The notes: generated by a model not told the origin, from the letters alone. A stretch of DNA of 64,000 nucleotides from Amycolatopsis sp. MtRt-6 (GCF_017308975.1 NZ_JADWPD010000006.1:248001-312000), one strand, 5' to 3'. Counted from the stretch's first letter, positions 17,378 through 26,580 are shown. Numbers and translations: made by a program.

Positions 17378-17432
17378 CTGAAGGGGCATCACGCGTGATC
17401 AGACGGGCATCACGCGTGTCTGGAGGGGCATC
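17362..17432 (-). repeat. Right cluster of 21-bp repeats, inverted relative to the left
   Basis: Three units (17370-17390, 17391-17411, 17412-17432) preceded by a partial GGGGCATC (17362-17369). Read on the minus strand they match the left-hand units at 16333-16374. The cluster contains the stop codon of the AbiEi/DUF559 gene and reaches into the stop codon of the convergent GGCT gene. Confidence 0.9.
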
Positions 17433-17883
17433 AGCCGGTTATGCCGGAGCAGGGGCGGGTTCTGAGGTCGTCGACGTAGTCGGCGGGGGCGCCGGCCGCC
17501 TCGGCGGCGTCGGCCAGGACGCCGAGGTAGCGGGCCGACGGGAGGCCGCCTTCGTAGGCGTCCAGGACGTACAGCCAGGCCAGGACCGAGCCGTCCATCG
17601 TCTGGACGCGCAGGCGGATCTTCGAGTGGATGCCCAGCTCGCCGCCTTCCCAGCGGTCCAGGCCCGTCTCGTCCAGCGGCGTCACGTCGTACAACACGAC
17701 GAAGACCCGGGACCCCGGGTCCTCGACGATCGTGGCCAGGGCACCTTCCCAGCCGAGGTCCTCGCCGCCGAAGGTCAGGCGCCACCCCTCCAGCCAGCCG
17801 GTGCCGGCCATCGGCGAGTGCGGCGCGCGCTCCAGCATCTGGGCGGGCTCCATGTTCGATCCGTACGCGGCATACAACGGCAC
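17431..17883 (-). CDS. Gamma-glutamylcyclotransferase (AIG2-like) family protein
   Basis: A 150-residue protein with the GGCT-fold signature YAAYGSNM at residues 4-11 (substrate-binding YGSN loop), then GWRLTFGG and VFVVLYDVTPLDETGLDRWEG, which includes the family Asp/Glu positions. Members act on gamma-glutamyl peptides, forming 5-oxoproline, although actinobacterial members are untested. By position it corresponds to the small gene between the amidohydrolase and lpdA genes in mycobacteria. It is convergent with the AbiEi/DUF559 gene, and its stop overlaps the repeat. Confidence 0.82.
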   Translation of the reverse strand: MPLYAAYGSNMEPAQMLERAPHSPMAGTGWLEGWRLTFGGEDLGWEGALATIVEDPGSRVFVVLYDVTPLDETGLDRWEGGELGIHSKIRLRVQTMDGSVLAWLYVLDAYEGGLPSARYLGVLADAAEAAGAPADYVDDLRTRPCSGITG

Positions 17884-18010
17884 GCCGACAGCGTAGCGAC
17901 ACCTCGCTCACCCGAGTGGACGCACTCGCCGTGTTCGCCCACTTCGGTGTCCGGTCACCTTCGCCGCGTACGGTGAGAGCACCGCACGGACTGCCTTGAG
18001 GAGGACCCAG

Positions 18011-19411
18011 GTGACCAGGATCGTGATCATGGGCGGGGGCCCGGCCGGCTACGAAGCGGCGCTGGTCGCGGCCCAGCACGGGGCCGACGTCACGATCGTC
18101 GAGCGTGACGGCCTCGGCGGCGCCTGCGTCCTCTACGACTGCGTCCCGTCGAAGACGTTCATCGCGAGCTCGGGCGCGCTGGCGAAGATGCACGACCTCA
18201 GCGAGCTCGGCGTCAACACCGACCTGGCCGACACCAGCATCGACCTGCCGACCGTCCACGGCCGCGTGAAGGGCCTCGCGCTCGCCCAGTCGGCCGACAT
18301 CCGCGCCCGCGTCCAGCGCGAAGGCGTCCGCGTCATCGCGGGCGAGGCGCGCTTCTGCGACGAAGAGCCCGGCCTCGCGACGCACAAGGTCGCCGTCACC
18401 ACGAAGGACGGCACCGAGAAGCTGCCCGCCGACGTCGTCCTCATCGCGACCGGCGCCACCCCGCGGGTGCTGCCCGGCGCGGTGCCCGACGGCGAGCGCA
18501 TCCTCGACTGGCGCCAGCTCTACGAGCTCCAGGAGCTGCCGGAACACCTCGCCGTGATCGGCTCCGGCGTCACCGGCGCCGAGTTCGCCTCCGCCTACAC
18601 CGAGATGGGCGTCAAGGTCACCGTCGTCTCCAGCCGCGACCGCGTCCTCCCGCACGAGGACGCCGACGCCGCCGCGGTGCTCGAAGAGGTCTTCTCCCAG
18701 CGCGGCACGACCGTCGCGAAGCAGGCGCGCGCCGACCGCGTCGAGCGCACCGAAAAGGGCGTCGAGATCCACCTCGCCGACGGCCGCGTGATCGAAGCCA
18801 GCCACGCGCTGATGACCGTCGGGTCGGTCCCCAACACCAAGGACATCGGCCTGGAGAAGGTCGGCATCGAGCCCGGCCCCGGCGGATTCATCACCGTCGA
18901 CCGCGTTTCGCGCACCTCCGTTCCCGGGATCTACGCCGCCGGCGACTGCACCGGCGTGCTCATGCTGGCCTCGGTGGCGAGCATGCAGGGCCGCATCGCG
19001 ATGTGGCACGCGCTCGGCGAAGGCGTCGCGCCGATCAAGCTCAAGACCGTCGCCGCCAACGTGTTCACCCACCCGGAGATCGCCACCGTCGGCATCAGCC
19101 AGCAGGCGATCGACTCCGGCGAGGTGCCTGCGCGCACCATCATGCTGCCCCTGGCCACCAACGCGCGCGCGAAGATGGAGGGCCTCCGCCGAGGCTTCGT
19201 GAAGCTGTTCTGCCGCCCCGCCACCGGCGTGGTCGTCGGTGGTGTCGTCGTGGCGCCGCAGGCGAGCGAGCTCATCCTTCCCATCGCGCTCGCCGTCCAG
19301 AACCAGCTCACAGTGGACCACCTGGCACTGACATTTTCGGTGTACCCGTCGCTTTCGGGCTCGATCACCGAGGCCGGGCGCCAGCTCATGCGCCACGACG
19401 ATCTCGACTGA
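18011..19411 (+). CDS. lpdA: NAD(P)H-quinone dehydrogenase LpdA (flavoprotein disulfide reductase family)
   Basis: A 466-residue FAD/NAD(P) protein. It has the FAD fold MGGGPAGYEAALVAAQ, a redox-site segment GLGGACVLYDCVPSKT with a Cys-x4-Cys pair, the NAD fold VIGSGVTGAEFASAY and the second FAD contact YAAGDCTG. The usual His-x4-Glu of true lipoamide dehydrogenases is not seen near the C-terminus, so by analogy with mycobacterial LpdA it probably reduces quinones. Start GTG 18011 follows GAGGAGG by 7 bases; an upstream TTG at 17996 overlaps that site. The locus order matches lpdA-glpD of M. tuberculosis. Confidence 0.88.
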   Translation: MTRIVIMGGGPAGYEAALVAAQHGADVTIVERDGLGGACVLYDCVPSKTFIASSGALAKMHDLSELGVNTDLADTSIDLPTVHGRVKGLALAQSADIRARVQREGVRVIAGEARFCDEEPGLATHKVAVTTKDGTEKLPADVVLIATGATPRVLPGAVPDGERILDWRQLYELQELPEHLAVIGSGVTGAEFASAYTEMGVKVTVVSSRDRVLPHEDADAAAVLEEVFSQRGTTVAKQARADRVERTEKGVEIHLADGRVIEASHALMTVGSVPNTKDIGLEKVGIEPGPGGFITVDRVSRTSVPGIYAAGDCTGVLMLASVASMQGRIAMWHALGEGVAPIKLKTVAANVFTHPEIATVGISQQAIDSGEVPARTIMLPLATNARAKMEGLRRGFVKLFCRPATGVVVGGVVVAPQASELILPIALAVQNQLTVDHLALTFSVYPSLSGSITEAGRQLMRHDDLD

Positions 19412-19484
19412 CGAAAGCAAGCAACCCCGGCGCACCCCTCGCGTCTTGTCGGTTGTAAGGCTGAAGGACGCGAAGGGTGCGAAA

Positions 19485-19946
19485 GTGCGCAAGACGGTGG
19501 TTTTCGTTGCGGCAGCGGTGATCGGGGCGACGGCGCTGGCGGGACCGGCGATGGCGCAGAGCACCGGTCCGGCACCGAGCACGAGCGCCGCGCCGAAAGC
19601 GGGCAGCGTTCAGCTCAACGTGAACACCGCGATCAACACGACGCTGGTGGACAAGTACGTCCGCGACGCGCCGAACGTCGCGCTGGCGAAGTGCGAAGGC
19701 GCTTCGCCGGCGTTCTCCTCGCCGGCGCTGACGTTCTCCAACTACACGCCCGGCCCGTTCATGGGCGTCGACGCGAACATCAGCGCCGACGCCGAGCTGA
19801 AGCCCGGCACCGCGGCGGGGTCGTACCCGCTGACCGTGACCTGCGGCGGCCAGACCTACACCACGCAGTTCACGGTGCCCGCCGCCCAGGTCGCGAAGGT
19901 GCCGTCCGGTGCCGCGAAGGCGGGCGACGGCAGCATGGCCGGCTGA
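19485..19946 (+). CDS. Secreted protein related to the sortase substrate downstream
   Basis: A 153-residue protein with a signal peptide (RKTVVFVAAAVIGATALAGP, cleavage near AMAQ) and a small domain with two Cys in AKCEG and VTCGG. It ends VAKVPSGAAKAGDGSMAG. The tail repeats the QVAKVPSGA motif of the next gene's product but lacks TG, the membrane helix and the basic tail needed for sorting. It is therefore probably freely secreted, or has lost its anchor. GTG 19485 is chosen because it starts the signal peptide. A strong terminator follows. Confidence 0.75.
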   Translation: MRKTVVFVAAAVIGATALAGPAMAQSTGPAPSTSAAPKAGSVQLNVNTAINTTLVDKYVRDAPNVALAKCEGASPAFSSPALTFSNYTPGPFMGVDANISADAELKPGTAAGSYPLTVTCGGQTYTTQFTVPAAQVAKVPSGAAKAGDGSMAG

Positions 19947-19965
19947 ATTCCCGGAACCGCCACGA

Positions 19966-19997
19966 CCGCCCCGGAGCCACGCTCCGGGGCGGTTTTT
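19966..19997 (+). terminator. Intrinsic terminator after the secreted protein gene
   Basis: Arms CCGCCCCGGAGC (19966-19977) and GCTCCGGGGCGG (19981-19992) form a perfect 12-bp stem with a 3-base loop, followed by five T (19993-19997). Confidence 0.9.
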
Positions 19998-20075
19998 CGT
20001 GCCCCCGAGGCAACCTCTCCGCAGGTGGAGCGTCTTTCGAGGCAGAACTCCCGGGGGAGGGAAAAGGGGTTGGAA

Positions 20076-20594
20076 ATGAAAAAGGTGCTGGCCGTCGCCG
20101 CCGTTTCGGGCGGATTGCTGCTCTCGGCTCCGGCGGCCTTCGCGGCCACGCCCGCCGAGCACGCGGGGAACCCGAAGGCCTACCTCCGCGTCATGCCGAA
20201 CGCGGCCCGCCCGGGCGCGGAGGTGCAGATCCGGCTCGGGTGCGAAGCCGCGAGCACGCGCGACCTGGCGTCCCCGGTCCTGGCTATCGGCGCGCTGCGG
20301 CGCGTCGGCCCGCAGAGCGACCCGGCCAAGGCGCCCGCCGCGGCCGCGGCGGCGACCGTGCAGGCCGTGAAACCCGGCGTCTACCGGATGTCGTTCTCCT
20401 GCGGCGGCGCGGATCTGACCACGAAGTTCACCGTCCTGGGTGAACGTCGTCAGGTGGCGAAGGTACCGTCGGGGGCACCGCAGACCGGTGGTGGCTCGGC
20501 CGGCCACGGCCCGCTCGCCGCCGCGGCCGCCATGGGTGTGCTGGCCGTCGGCGGTGGCGGTCTCGTGCTGGCCCGGCGGTCCTGGCGGCGCTGA
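20076..20594 (+). CDS. Sortase-anchored surface protein
   Basis: A 172-residue protein with a signal peptide (MKKVLAVAAVSGGLLLSAPA, cleavage near AFAA) and a small domain with two Cys (RLGCEA and SFSCGG). Its C-terminal sorting signal has GAPQTGGG as an LPxTG-like motif, a hydrophobic helix AAAAAMGVLAVGGGGLVLA and the basic end RRSWRR. The protein is thus expected to be cleaved after Thr and linked to the envelope by the sortase encoded 69 bp downstream. The start is supported by a purine-rich site before ATG 20076. It shares architecture with the preceding secreted protein. Confidence 0.82.
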   Translation: MKKVLAVAAVSGGLLLSAPAAFAATPAEHAGNPKAYLRVMPNAARPGAEVQIRLGCEAASTRDLASPVLAIGALRRVGPQSDPAKAPAAAAAATVQAVKPGVYRMSFSCGGADLTTKFTVLGERRQVAKVPSGAPQTGGGSAGHGPLAAAAAMGVLAVGGGGLVLARRSWRR

Positions 20595-20663
20595 CCACGG
20601 CCCGGCTCAACCGAAGGAACCACCTGGACGTGTGAACTTGCAGGCGCCAGTCAGGGGGAGAGC

Positions 20664-21314
20664 ATGAGCACGAGGAGCACGGGCAGCAGACGGGGTTTCC
20701 TGATCGCCCTCATCGTGGCTCTGCTCGCCGCGCTGGTGGTGCTGGTGGCGACCCTCGGCGGCGGCCGCGACCCCGGCACCGCGCAGCCACCGCCCGCCCA
20801 GCCGGTCGCGGTGCTCCCGGAGCCGCAGGCGAGCAGCCAGGACGCCGTCGCCGCGTTGCCCAGGTCCGAGCCCGTCTCGATCGACATCCCGAAGATCGGC
20901 GCACACTCGTCGCTGGTCCCGCTGGGGCTCAACCCGGACAACACCATCGAGGTGCCGCCGGTGACCACGCCGCTGCAGGCCGGCTGGTACACCTACGCGC
21001 CGACGCCGGGCGAGGTCGGCCCGGCCATCGTTCTCGGGCACGTCGACGGCAACCACCAGAAGGGCATCTTCTTCCGGCTCAAGGAGCTGGCCGCCGGCGA
21101 CCGGGTCTCGATCGCCCGCGAGGACGGCACCACGGCCCTGTTCGAAGTGACGAAGGTGCACCAGGTCCCGAAGAAGGACTTCGAAGGCGAAGGCGTCTAC
21201 GACGACACGGCCGGCCCCGAGCTCCGGCTGATCACCTGCGGCGGCGTCTTCGACCGGAGCGCGCGCAACTACGTCGACAACATCGTCGTCTACGCCCGGC
21301 TGGTCCAGGCCTGA
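20664..21314 (+). CDS. Class F-type sortase
   Basis: A 216-residue transpeptidase. An N-terminal membrane anchor (FLIALIVALLAALVVLVATL, residues 12-31) and Pro-rich linker precede the sortase barrel. Catalytic motifs are GHVDG (His), LITCGGVFD (Cys) and the Arg in DRSARNY. It cleaves a C-terminal sorting motif and transfers the protein to a cell-wall nucleophile. The immediately upstream gene encodes a protein with an APQTG signal, which is the obvious substrate. Confidence 0.88.
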   Translation: MSTRSTGSRRGFLIALIVALLAALVVLVATLGGGRDPGTAQPPPAQPVAVLPEPQASSQDAVAALPRSEPVSIDIPKIGAHSSLVPLGLNPDNTIEVPPVTTPLQAGWYTYAPTPGEVGPAIVLGHVDGNHQKGIFFRLKELAAGDRVSIAREDGTTALFEVTKVHQVPKKDFEGEGVYDDTAGPELRLITCGGVFDRSARNYVDNIVVYARLVQA

Positions 21315-21394
21315 TTTCCGGTTTTTGTCGGTGCCCGGTGCCACACTGTGCCGGCCGTCACCAGAGGCGGCGCAGACGAGGGTAGGGAGCCGAC

Positions 21395-22198
21395 ATGGTG
21401 TTCCGGGACGAAAGATGGCCCGAAGGCACGCCCAGCTGGGTGGACCTGATGGTGTCCGACCAGGAGAAGGCGATGGCCTTCTACAGCGGGCTGTTCGGCT
21501 GGACCGTGCATCCGGGCGATGCGGAGTCCGGCTTCTACGGCATGGCGGAGCTGCGAGGACGCTCGGTTGCCGGCATCGGCCGGACCCCACCGGGCCAGGA
21601 CGTTCCCGCGGTCTGGACGACGTACCTCGCGGTGTCCGATGTGGACCGCACGGCCGCGGCGATCACCGAGGCGGGCGGGCAGATCGTTATGCCGGTGCTC
21701 GAGGTGATGAAGGCGGGCTGGATGGCCGTCGCGGCCGATCCGGCGGGCGCGGTCTTCGGGCTCTGGGAGGCCGGCGACCACATCGGTACGCAGGTCACGG
21801 CGGCCCCGGGCGCCCTGGCGTGGAACGAGTGCCTGAGCCGCGACTACGCGGTCGCGAAGCCGTTCTACGAGCAGGTCTTCGGTTTCGGCTTCCAGGACAT
21901 CTCCGGCGACGGCTTCGACTACTCGGTCCTGTTGCTCGACGGGCGTCCGGTCGGCGGGGTCGGCACGCTGCCGGAATCGGCGCCACCACAGGTGCCGTCG
22001 TACTGGGCGGCGTACTTCTGGGTGGCGGACGCCGACGCGAGCGCGGCCAAGGTGATCGAACTAGGCGGCACGGTCGACGGAAAGCCCTTCGACACGCCAT
22101 TCGGGCGGCAAGCGCGGGTCACCGACGACCAGGGCGTGTCGTTCATGATCATCGCCCCGAACGAGCAGTCGGGCGAGCCGGAGGGCTGGGAGGCGTGA
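21395..22198 (+). CDS. Two-domain VOC (glyoxalase/bleomycin-resistance fold) protein
   Basis: A 267-residue protein made of two VOC repeats. The first opens WVDLMVSDQEKAMAFYSGLF (about residues 12-31) and the second WNECLSRDYAVAKPFYEQVF (about 144-163). Each is followed by a betaalphabetabetabeta module ending in an aromatic/Glu pattern (VFGLWEA; VSFMIIAP). Related actinobacterial proteins are annotated as hydroxylases or glyoxalase-like, without a proven reaction. A near-perfect tandem duplication of the last 26 bp follows the stop. Confidence 0.82.
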   Translation: MVFRDERWPEGTPSWVDLMVSDQEKAMAFYSGLFGWTVHPGDAESGFYGMAELRGRSVAGIGRTPPGQDVPAVWTTYLAVSDVDRTAAAITEAGGQIVMPVLEVMKAGWMAVAADPAGAVFGLWEAGDHIGTQVTAAPGALAWNECLSRDYAVAKPFYEQVFGFGFQDISGDGFDYSVLLLDGRPVGGVGTLPESAPPQVPSYWAAYFWVADADASAAKVIELGGTVDGKPFDTPFGRQARVTDDQGVSFMIIAPNEQSGEPEGWEA

Positions 22199-22245
22199 AC
22201 GAGCCGGCGGGCTGGGAAGCGTAACGAGCGGGCGGGCCGGGAGCG
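22175..22245 (+). repeat. Tandem duplication of the 3' end of the VOC gene
   Basis: Bases 22175-22200 (start GAGCCGGAGGGCTGGGA) are repeated at 22201-22225 with two substitutions and one deleted base. A decayed third copy lies at 22226-22245. The second copy would encode almost the same tail (EPAGWEA) followed by another stop, indicating recent slippage. Confidence 0.8.
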
Positions 22246-22275
22246 CCTGGACGCGGCACCCCCGGCCCTCGCCGG

Positions 22276-23790
22276 TCAGTCCTCTTCGGAGACCCAGTCG
22301 AAGGTCTTGGTGACGGCCTTCTTCCAGTTGCGGTACTCGCGCTCGCGGCGGGAGTCGTCCATGGCCGGGTCCCACTGCTTGTCCTGGGCCCAGTTGGTGC
22401 GGATGTCGTCCTCGGACTTCCAGAACCCGACGGCGAGGCCGGCGGCGTACGCGGCACCCAGCGCGGTGGTCTCGTTGACCACCGGGCGGATCACCGGCAC
22501 GCCGAGGATGTCGGCCTGGAACTGCATGAGCAGCTCGTTGACGACCATGCCGCCGTCGACCTTGAGGGACTTCAGCGGCACTCCGGAGTCGGCGTTCATC
22601 GCGTCGATGACCTCGCGCGACTGGAAGGCGGTCGCCTCCAGCACCGCGCGGGCGAGGTGACCCTTGTTGACGAACCGGGTGAGCCCGACGATCGCGCCGC
22701 GAGCGTCGGAGCGCCAGTAAGGAGCGAACAGACCCGAGAACGCCGGGACGAAGTACGCGCCGCCGTTGTCCTCGACGCTGCGCGCGTGCTCCTCGATCTC
22801 GGCCGCGGTCGTGATCAGGCCGAGGTTGTCGCGCAGCCACTGCACCAGCGAACCGGTGACGGCGACGGACCCTTCCAGCGCGTAGACCGTGTCGTTCGAG
22901 CCGATCTTGTAGCAGACCGTGGTGAGCAGCCCGTTCTGCGACATCACCTTCTCGGTGCCGGTGTTGAGCAGCATGAAGTTGCCGGTGCCGTAGGTGTTCT
23001 TGGCCTCGCCGGGCGAAAGGCAGGCCTGGCCGAACGTCGCGGCCTGCTGGTCGCCCAGGATGCCCGCGATCGGGACGCCCGCCAGCGCGCCCTTCTCGCG
23101 GACCTTGCCGTACTCCTCGGACGAGGAGCGAATCTCCGGCAGCATCGAAAGGGGGATGCCCATCTCGCCGGCGATCTCGGCGTCCCACTGCAGGGTGTCG
23201 AGGTCCATCAGCATGGTGCGGGAGGCGTTGGTCGGGTCGGTGACGTGCACGCCGCCGTCCGGGCCGCCGGTCATGTTCCACAGCACCCAGGTGTCCATGT
23301 TGCCGAAGATCAGGTCACCGGCCTCGGCCTTCTCGCGCGCGCCCTCGACGTTGTCCAGGATCCACTTGACCTTGGGCCCGGAGAAGTAGGTCGCGAGCGG
23401 GAGGCCGACCTTGTCGCGGTAGCGCTCCTGGCCGCCGCCGAGGTTGCCGAGCTCGGTGACGATCTTGTCGGTGCGGGTGTCCTGCCAGACGATCGCGTTG
23501 TACACCGGCTTGCCGGTCGTCTTGTCCCAGACGAGCGCGGTCTCGCGCTGGTTGGTGATGCCGACGGCGGCGATGTCCTTGGCGGTCAGGTCGGCCTTGG
23601 CCAGCGCGCCGGCGGCGACCCGGCGCGTGTTCTCCCAGATCTCTTCCGCGTTGTGCTCCACCCAGCCGGCGCGGGGGAAGATCTGCTCGTGCTCGCGCTG
23701 GTCGACGGAGACCACGCGGCCCTCGTGGTTGAAGATCATGCACCGGGTCGAGGTGGTGCCCTGGTCGATCGCGGCTACGTACGAAGTCAT
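22276..23790 (-). CDS. glpK: Glycerol kinase
   Basis: A 504-residue FGGY kinase that phosphorylates glycerol to sn-glycerol-3-phosphate. The N-terminal ATPase loop is [15 protein letters not shown], substrate region [27 protein letters not shown], and the C-terminal phosphate/adenosine motif [19 protein letters not shown]. The length is the family norm. ATG 23790 begins this conserved N-terminus; longer in-frame extensions run through glpF and are not real. It lies 31 bp after glpF on the same strand. Confidence 0.96.
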   Translation of the reverse strand: MTSYVAAIDQGTTSTRCMIFNHEGRVVSVDQREHEQIFPRAGWVEHNAEEIWENTRRVAAGALAKADLTAKDIAAVGITNQRETALVWDKTTGKPVYNAIVWQDTRTDKIVTELGNLGGGQERYRDKVGLPLATYFSGPKVKWILDNVEGAREKAEAGDLIFGNMDTWVLWNMTGGPDGGVHVTDPTNASRTMLMDLDTLQWDAEIAGEMGIPLSMLPEIRSSSEEYGKVREKGALAGVPIAGILGDQQAATFGQACLSPGEAKNTYGTGNFMLLNTGTEKVMSQNGLLTTVCYKIGSNDTVYALEGSVAVTGSLVQWLRDNLGLITTAAEIEEHARSVEDNGGAYFVPAFSGLFAPYWRSDARGAIVGLTRFVNKGHLARAVLEATAFQSREVIDAMNADSGVPLKSLKVDGGMVVNELLMQFQADILGVPVIRPVVNETTALGAAYAAGLAVGFWKSEDDIRTNWAQDKQWDPAMDDSRREREYRNWKKAVTKTFDWVSEED

Positions 23791-23821
23791 CTGTGCTCCA
23801 GGAATCCGAGAGGGAGGGCGA

Positions 23822-24571
23822 TCAGGACAGGTTGTGGACGGCGAGGTAGACCAGCGCGGCGATGGCCCCGCCGACCAGCGGGCCGACGACCGGGATCCAC
23901 GAGTAGCCCCAGTTCGCGTTCGCCTTGTTGCGGATGGGCAGCAGGAACGCGTAGGCGATGCGCGGGCCGAGGTCGCGGGCCGGGTTGATGGCGTAGCCCG
24001 TCGGACCACCGAGCGAGGCGCCGATCACGAGCACCACGAACGACACGCCCGCGTAGCCCAGTGCGGAGTTGCCGAAGTTCGGCGTCCCGCCGTCGCCGGC
24101 GGCGTAGACCGGGCTGAGCAGGATCCACGCGACCAGCACGAAGGTGCCGATGATCTCGGTGACGAGGTTCCACGCGGTGTTCTGGATCTGCGGTCCGGTG
24201 GAGAAGATGCCGAGCGTGTTCTCGGGCTCCGGGTGGTCGTCGAACTGGAGCTTGTAGGTGGCCCAGCAGAGCACCGCGCCGAGGATGGCGCCTGCCATCT
24301 GCCCGATGAAGTAGAACGGCACGTCGGCCCACGACGTCTTGTCGGCGATGGCGAGCCCGAGTGTCACCGCCGGGTTGAGGTGCGCGCCGCTGGGCGCGGC
24401 GATGCTGGCGCCGGTGAACACGGCGAAGGCCCAGCCGAGGTTGATGAACAGGAAGCCCGCGTTGTGACCGTTGTTCTTGCGCAGCACGTGGTTGGCCACC
24501 ACGCCGTTGCCGAGCAGGATCAGCGTCGCTGTTCCCAGTAGTTCCCAGACGATTATTGCCCCAGCACTCAC
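23822..24571 (-). CDS. glpF: Glycerol facilitator (MIP/aquaglyceroporin)
   Basis: A 249-residue membrane channel with six helices and both pore half-helices carrying the NPA boxes: [13 protein letters not shown] (about residues 67-79) and [14 protein letters not shown] (about 200-213). The Asp after the second NPAR (RDLGPR) is the residue associated with glycerol rather than water channels. The GTG start at 24571 has GGAGG upstream. It brings glycerol to GlpK, encoded next on the same strand. Confidence 0.93.
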   Translation of the reverse strand: MSAGAIIVWELLGTATLILLGNGVVANHVLRKNNGHNAGFLFINLGWAFAVFTGASIAAPSGAHLNPAVTLGLAIADKTSWADVPFYFIGQMAGAILGAVLCWATYKLQFDDHPEPENTLGIFSTGPQIQNTAWNLVTEIIGTFVLVAWILLSPVYAAGDGGTPNFGNSALGYAGVSFVVLVIGASLGGPTGYAINPARDLGPRIAYAFLLPIRNKANANWGYSWIPVVGPLVGGAIAALVYLAVHNLS

Positions 24572-24806
24572 CGCTGCACCTCCACACTGGACACTCTGCG
24601 CAGGGTCGATCACGGCGTGCCACGGCACCGTTGCCGACCCACGTCCGCGCGACGTTACCGGGGCGTAGAAGCTACTTCCAAGCACCGGGCAGCCGAATCT
24701 TTTCAAGATCGCGGAGGGTTACGCCACAAGTGTCATCCGTGGACGGGCGAATGATCACCAGGTCGTGCGATGCTGGAAGCCTCGCCAGCACGAGGAGGAG
24801 TGTCAC
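24572..24806. promoter_or_regulatory. Divergent glpF/glpD control region
   Basis: A 235-bp gap between glpF and glpD with no reading frame. A short dyad ATCTT (24697-24701) and AAGAT (24705-24709) is the only clear symmetry. In other actinomycetes the glp genes answer to an IclR-type GylR repressor, but no such gene is in this window, and the dyad is only a candidate site. Confidence 0.35.
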
Positions 24807-26540
24807 GTGGCGCAGCACGCAGCGGAGACCAGCCCGGCTCGACTGGGCCCGGTGAAGCGGGAAGAGACCTGGCAGCGGCTCGGCAGCGAAACGTTCGACC
24901 TCGTCGTCATCGGCGGCGGTGTGGTCGGGGCGGGCACGGCGCTGGACGCCGCGACGCGCGGGCTGAGGGTCGCGCTCGTCGAGGCCCGCGACCTCGCCTC
25001 CGGGACGTCGAGCCGGTCGAGCAAGCTCTTCCACGGCGGCCTGCGCTACCTGGAGCAGCTCGAATTCGGCCTGGTGCGGGAGGCCCTGCGCGAACGCGAG
25101 CTGATGCTGACGACCATCGCGCCCCACCTGGTGAAGCCGGTCAGCTTCCTCTACCCGCTGACGCACCGCGTGTGGGAGCGGCCGTACACCGCGGCGGGTC
25201 TCCTGATGTACGACACGATGGGCGGCGCCCGAAGCGTCCCGGGGCAGAAGCACCTGACCCGCGCCGGCGCGCTGCGGATGGTGCCGGCGCTCAAGCGGTC
25301 GGCGCTGATCGGCGGGATCCGCTACTACGACGCCCAGTCCGACGACGCCCGCCACACGATGACGGTGGCGCGGACGGCGGCGCACTACGGCGCGGTCGTG
25401 CGGACGTCGACTCAGGTCGTCGGGTTCCTGCGGGAAGCGGACCGGGTGTCGGGCGTCCGCGTGCGCGACGTCGAGGACGGGCGCGAAACGGAGATTTCGG
25501 CGGCCGCGGTGATCAACTGCACCGGCGTGTGGACTGACGAGCTGCAGCGGCTCTCGGGCGGCCGCGGCCGGTTCCGCGTCCGCGCGAGCAAGGGTGTGCA
25601 CATCGTCGTCCCGCGCGACCGGATCGTCTCGGAGTCGGGGATGATCCTGCGCACGGAGAAGTCGGTGCTGTTCGTGATCCCGTGGCGCAACCACTGGATC
25701 GTCGGCACGACGGACACGGACTGGAACCTCGACCTGGCCCACCCGGCGGCGACGAAGCACGACATCGACTACATCCTCGAGCACGTCAACACGGTCTTGG
25801 CGACGCCGCTCGGGCACGACGACATCGAAGGCGTGTACGCCGGTCTTCGCCCGCTGCTGGCGGGGGAGAGCGAAGAGACGTCGAAGCTTTCCCGCGAGCA
25901 CGCGGTGGCGCGGGTGGCCCCGGGCCTGGTGGCGATCGCGGGCGGCAAGTACACGACGTACCGGGTGATGGCGGCGGACGCCGTCGACGCCGCGGCGGTG
26001 GACCTGCCGGGCCGTTCCCAGCCGTCGATCACGGACAAGGTCCCCCTGCTGGGCGCGGACGGCTACCACGCGCTGGTCAACCAGGCCGACCACCTGGCCG
26101 CCGAGCACGGTCTGCACCCCTACCGGGTACGGCACCTGCTCGACCGCTACGGCTCGCTGGTCCACGAGGTCCTGGCCTCGGCGGAGGGCCGCCCGGAGCT
26201 GCTGAAGCCGATCGAGCACGCGCCGGACTACCTGGGCGTCGAGGTGGTGTACGCGGCTTCGCACGAAGGGGCGCTGCACCTGGAGGACGTCCTGGCCCGC
26301 CGCACGCGCATCTCGATCGAGTACGCGCACCGGGGCGTGGACTGCGCCGAGCAGGTGGCGACGCTGGTGGGCGAGGTCCTCGGCTGGTCGCCCGAAACGG
26401 TGAAGCGCGAGATCGAGGTCTACCGGGCGCGGGTGGAGGCGGAACGCGAGTCCCAGTCCCAGCCCAGCGACGAAGCGGCGGACGCCTTGCGGTCGGCGGC
26501 CCCGGAGGCCCGGGCGGGGATCGTCGAGCCGGTGAGCTGA
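24807..26540 (+). CDS. glpD: Aerobic glycerol-3-phosphate dehydrogenase
   Basis: A 577-residue FAD enzyme that oxidises glycerol-3-phosphate to dihydroxyacetone phosphate and passes electrons to quinone at the membrane. FAD fold DLVVIGGGVVGAGTALDAAT is at about residues 32-51, followed by the family signatures RSSKLFHGGLRYLE and GGKYTTYRVMA. The C-terminal domain covers the last 150 residues. GTG 24807 is supported by GAGGAGGAG 7 bases upstream. It is divergent from glpF-glpK. Confidence 0.95.
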   Translation: MAQHAAETSPARLGPVKREETWQRLGSETFDLVVIGGGVVGAGTALDAATRGLRVALVEARDLASGTSSRSSKLFHGGLRYLEQLEFGLVREALRERELMLTTIAPHLVKPVSFLYPLTHRVWERPYTAAGLLMYDTMGGARSVPGQKHLTRAGALRMVPALKRSALIGGIRYYDAQSDDARHTMTVARTAAHYGAVVRTSTQVVGFLREADRVSGVRVRDVEDGRETEISAAAVINCTGVWTDELQRLSGGRGRFRVRASKGVHIVVPRDRIVSESGMILRTEKSVLFVIPWRNHWIVGTTDTDWNLDLAHPAATKHDIDYILEHVNTVLATPLGHDDIEGVYAGLRPLLAGESEETSKLSREHAVARVAPGLVAIAGGKYTTYRVMAADAVDAAAVDLPGRSQPSITDKVPLLGADGYHALVNQADHLAAEHGLHPYRVRHLLDRYGSLVHEVLASAEGRPELLKPIEHAPDYLGVEVVYAASHEGALHLEDVLARRTRISIEYAHRGVDCAEQVATLVGEVLGWSPETVKREIEVYRARVEAERESQSQPSDEAADALRSAAPEARAGIVEPVS

Positions 26541-26547
26541 GGACGGC

Positions 26548-26575
26548 GCCGGGCCGGCACCACGACCGGCCCGGC
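26548..26575. terminator. Hairpin between convergent glpD and the acetyltransferase gene
   Basis: GCCGGGCCGG (26548-26557) and CCGGCCCGGC (26566-26575) form a perfect 10-bp stem with an 8-base loop, 7 bases after the glpD stop. It lacks a T tract but lies where a two-way terminator is expected. Confidence 0.65.
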
Positions 26576-26580
26576 AGCGG

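Noticed and set aside
16333..17432. Insertion sequence with terminal inverted repeats
   Set aside because: The inverted elements are short tandem units, no transposase motif is present in the enclosed protein, and no target-site duplication is visible.
23791..24009. N-terminal extension of glycerol kinase
   Set aside because: The frame is open upstream of 23790 but runs antisense-like through the glpF gene end, is Arg/Ser-rich and precedes the conserved kinase start [11 protein letters not shown].
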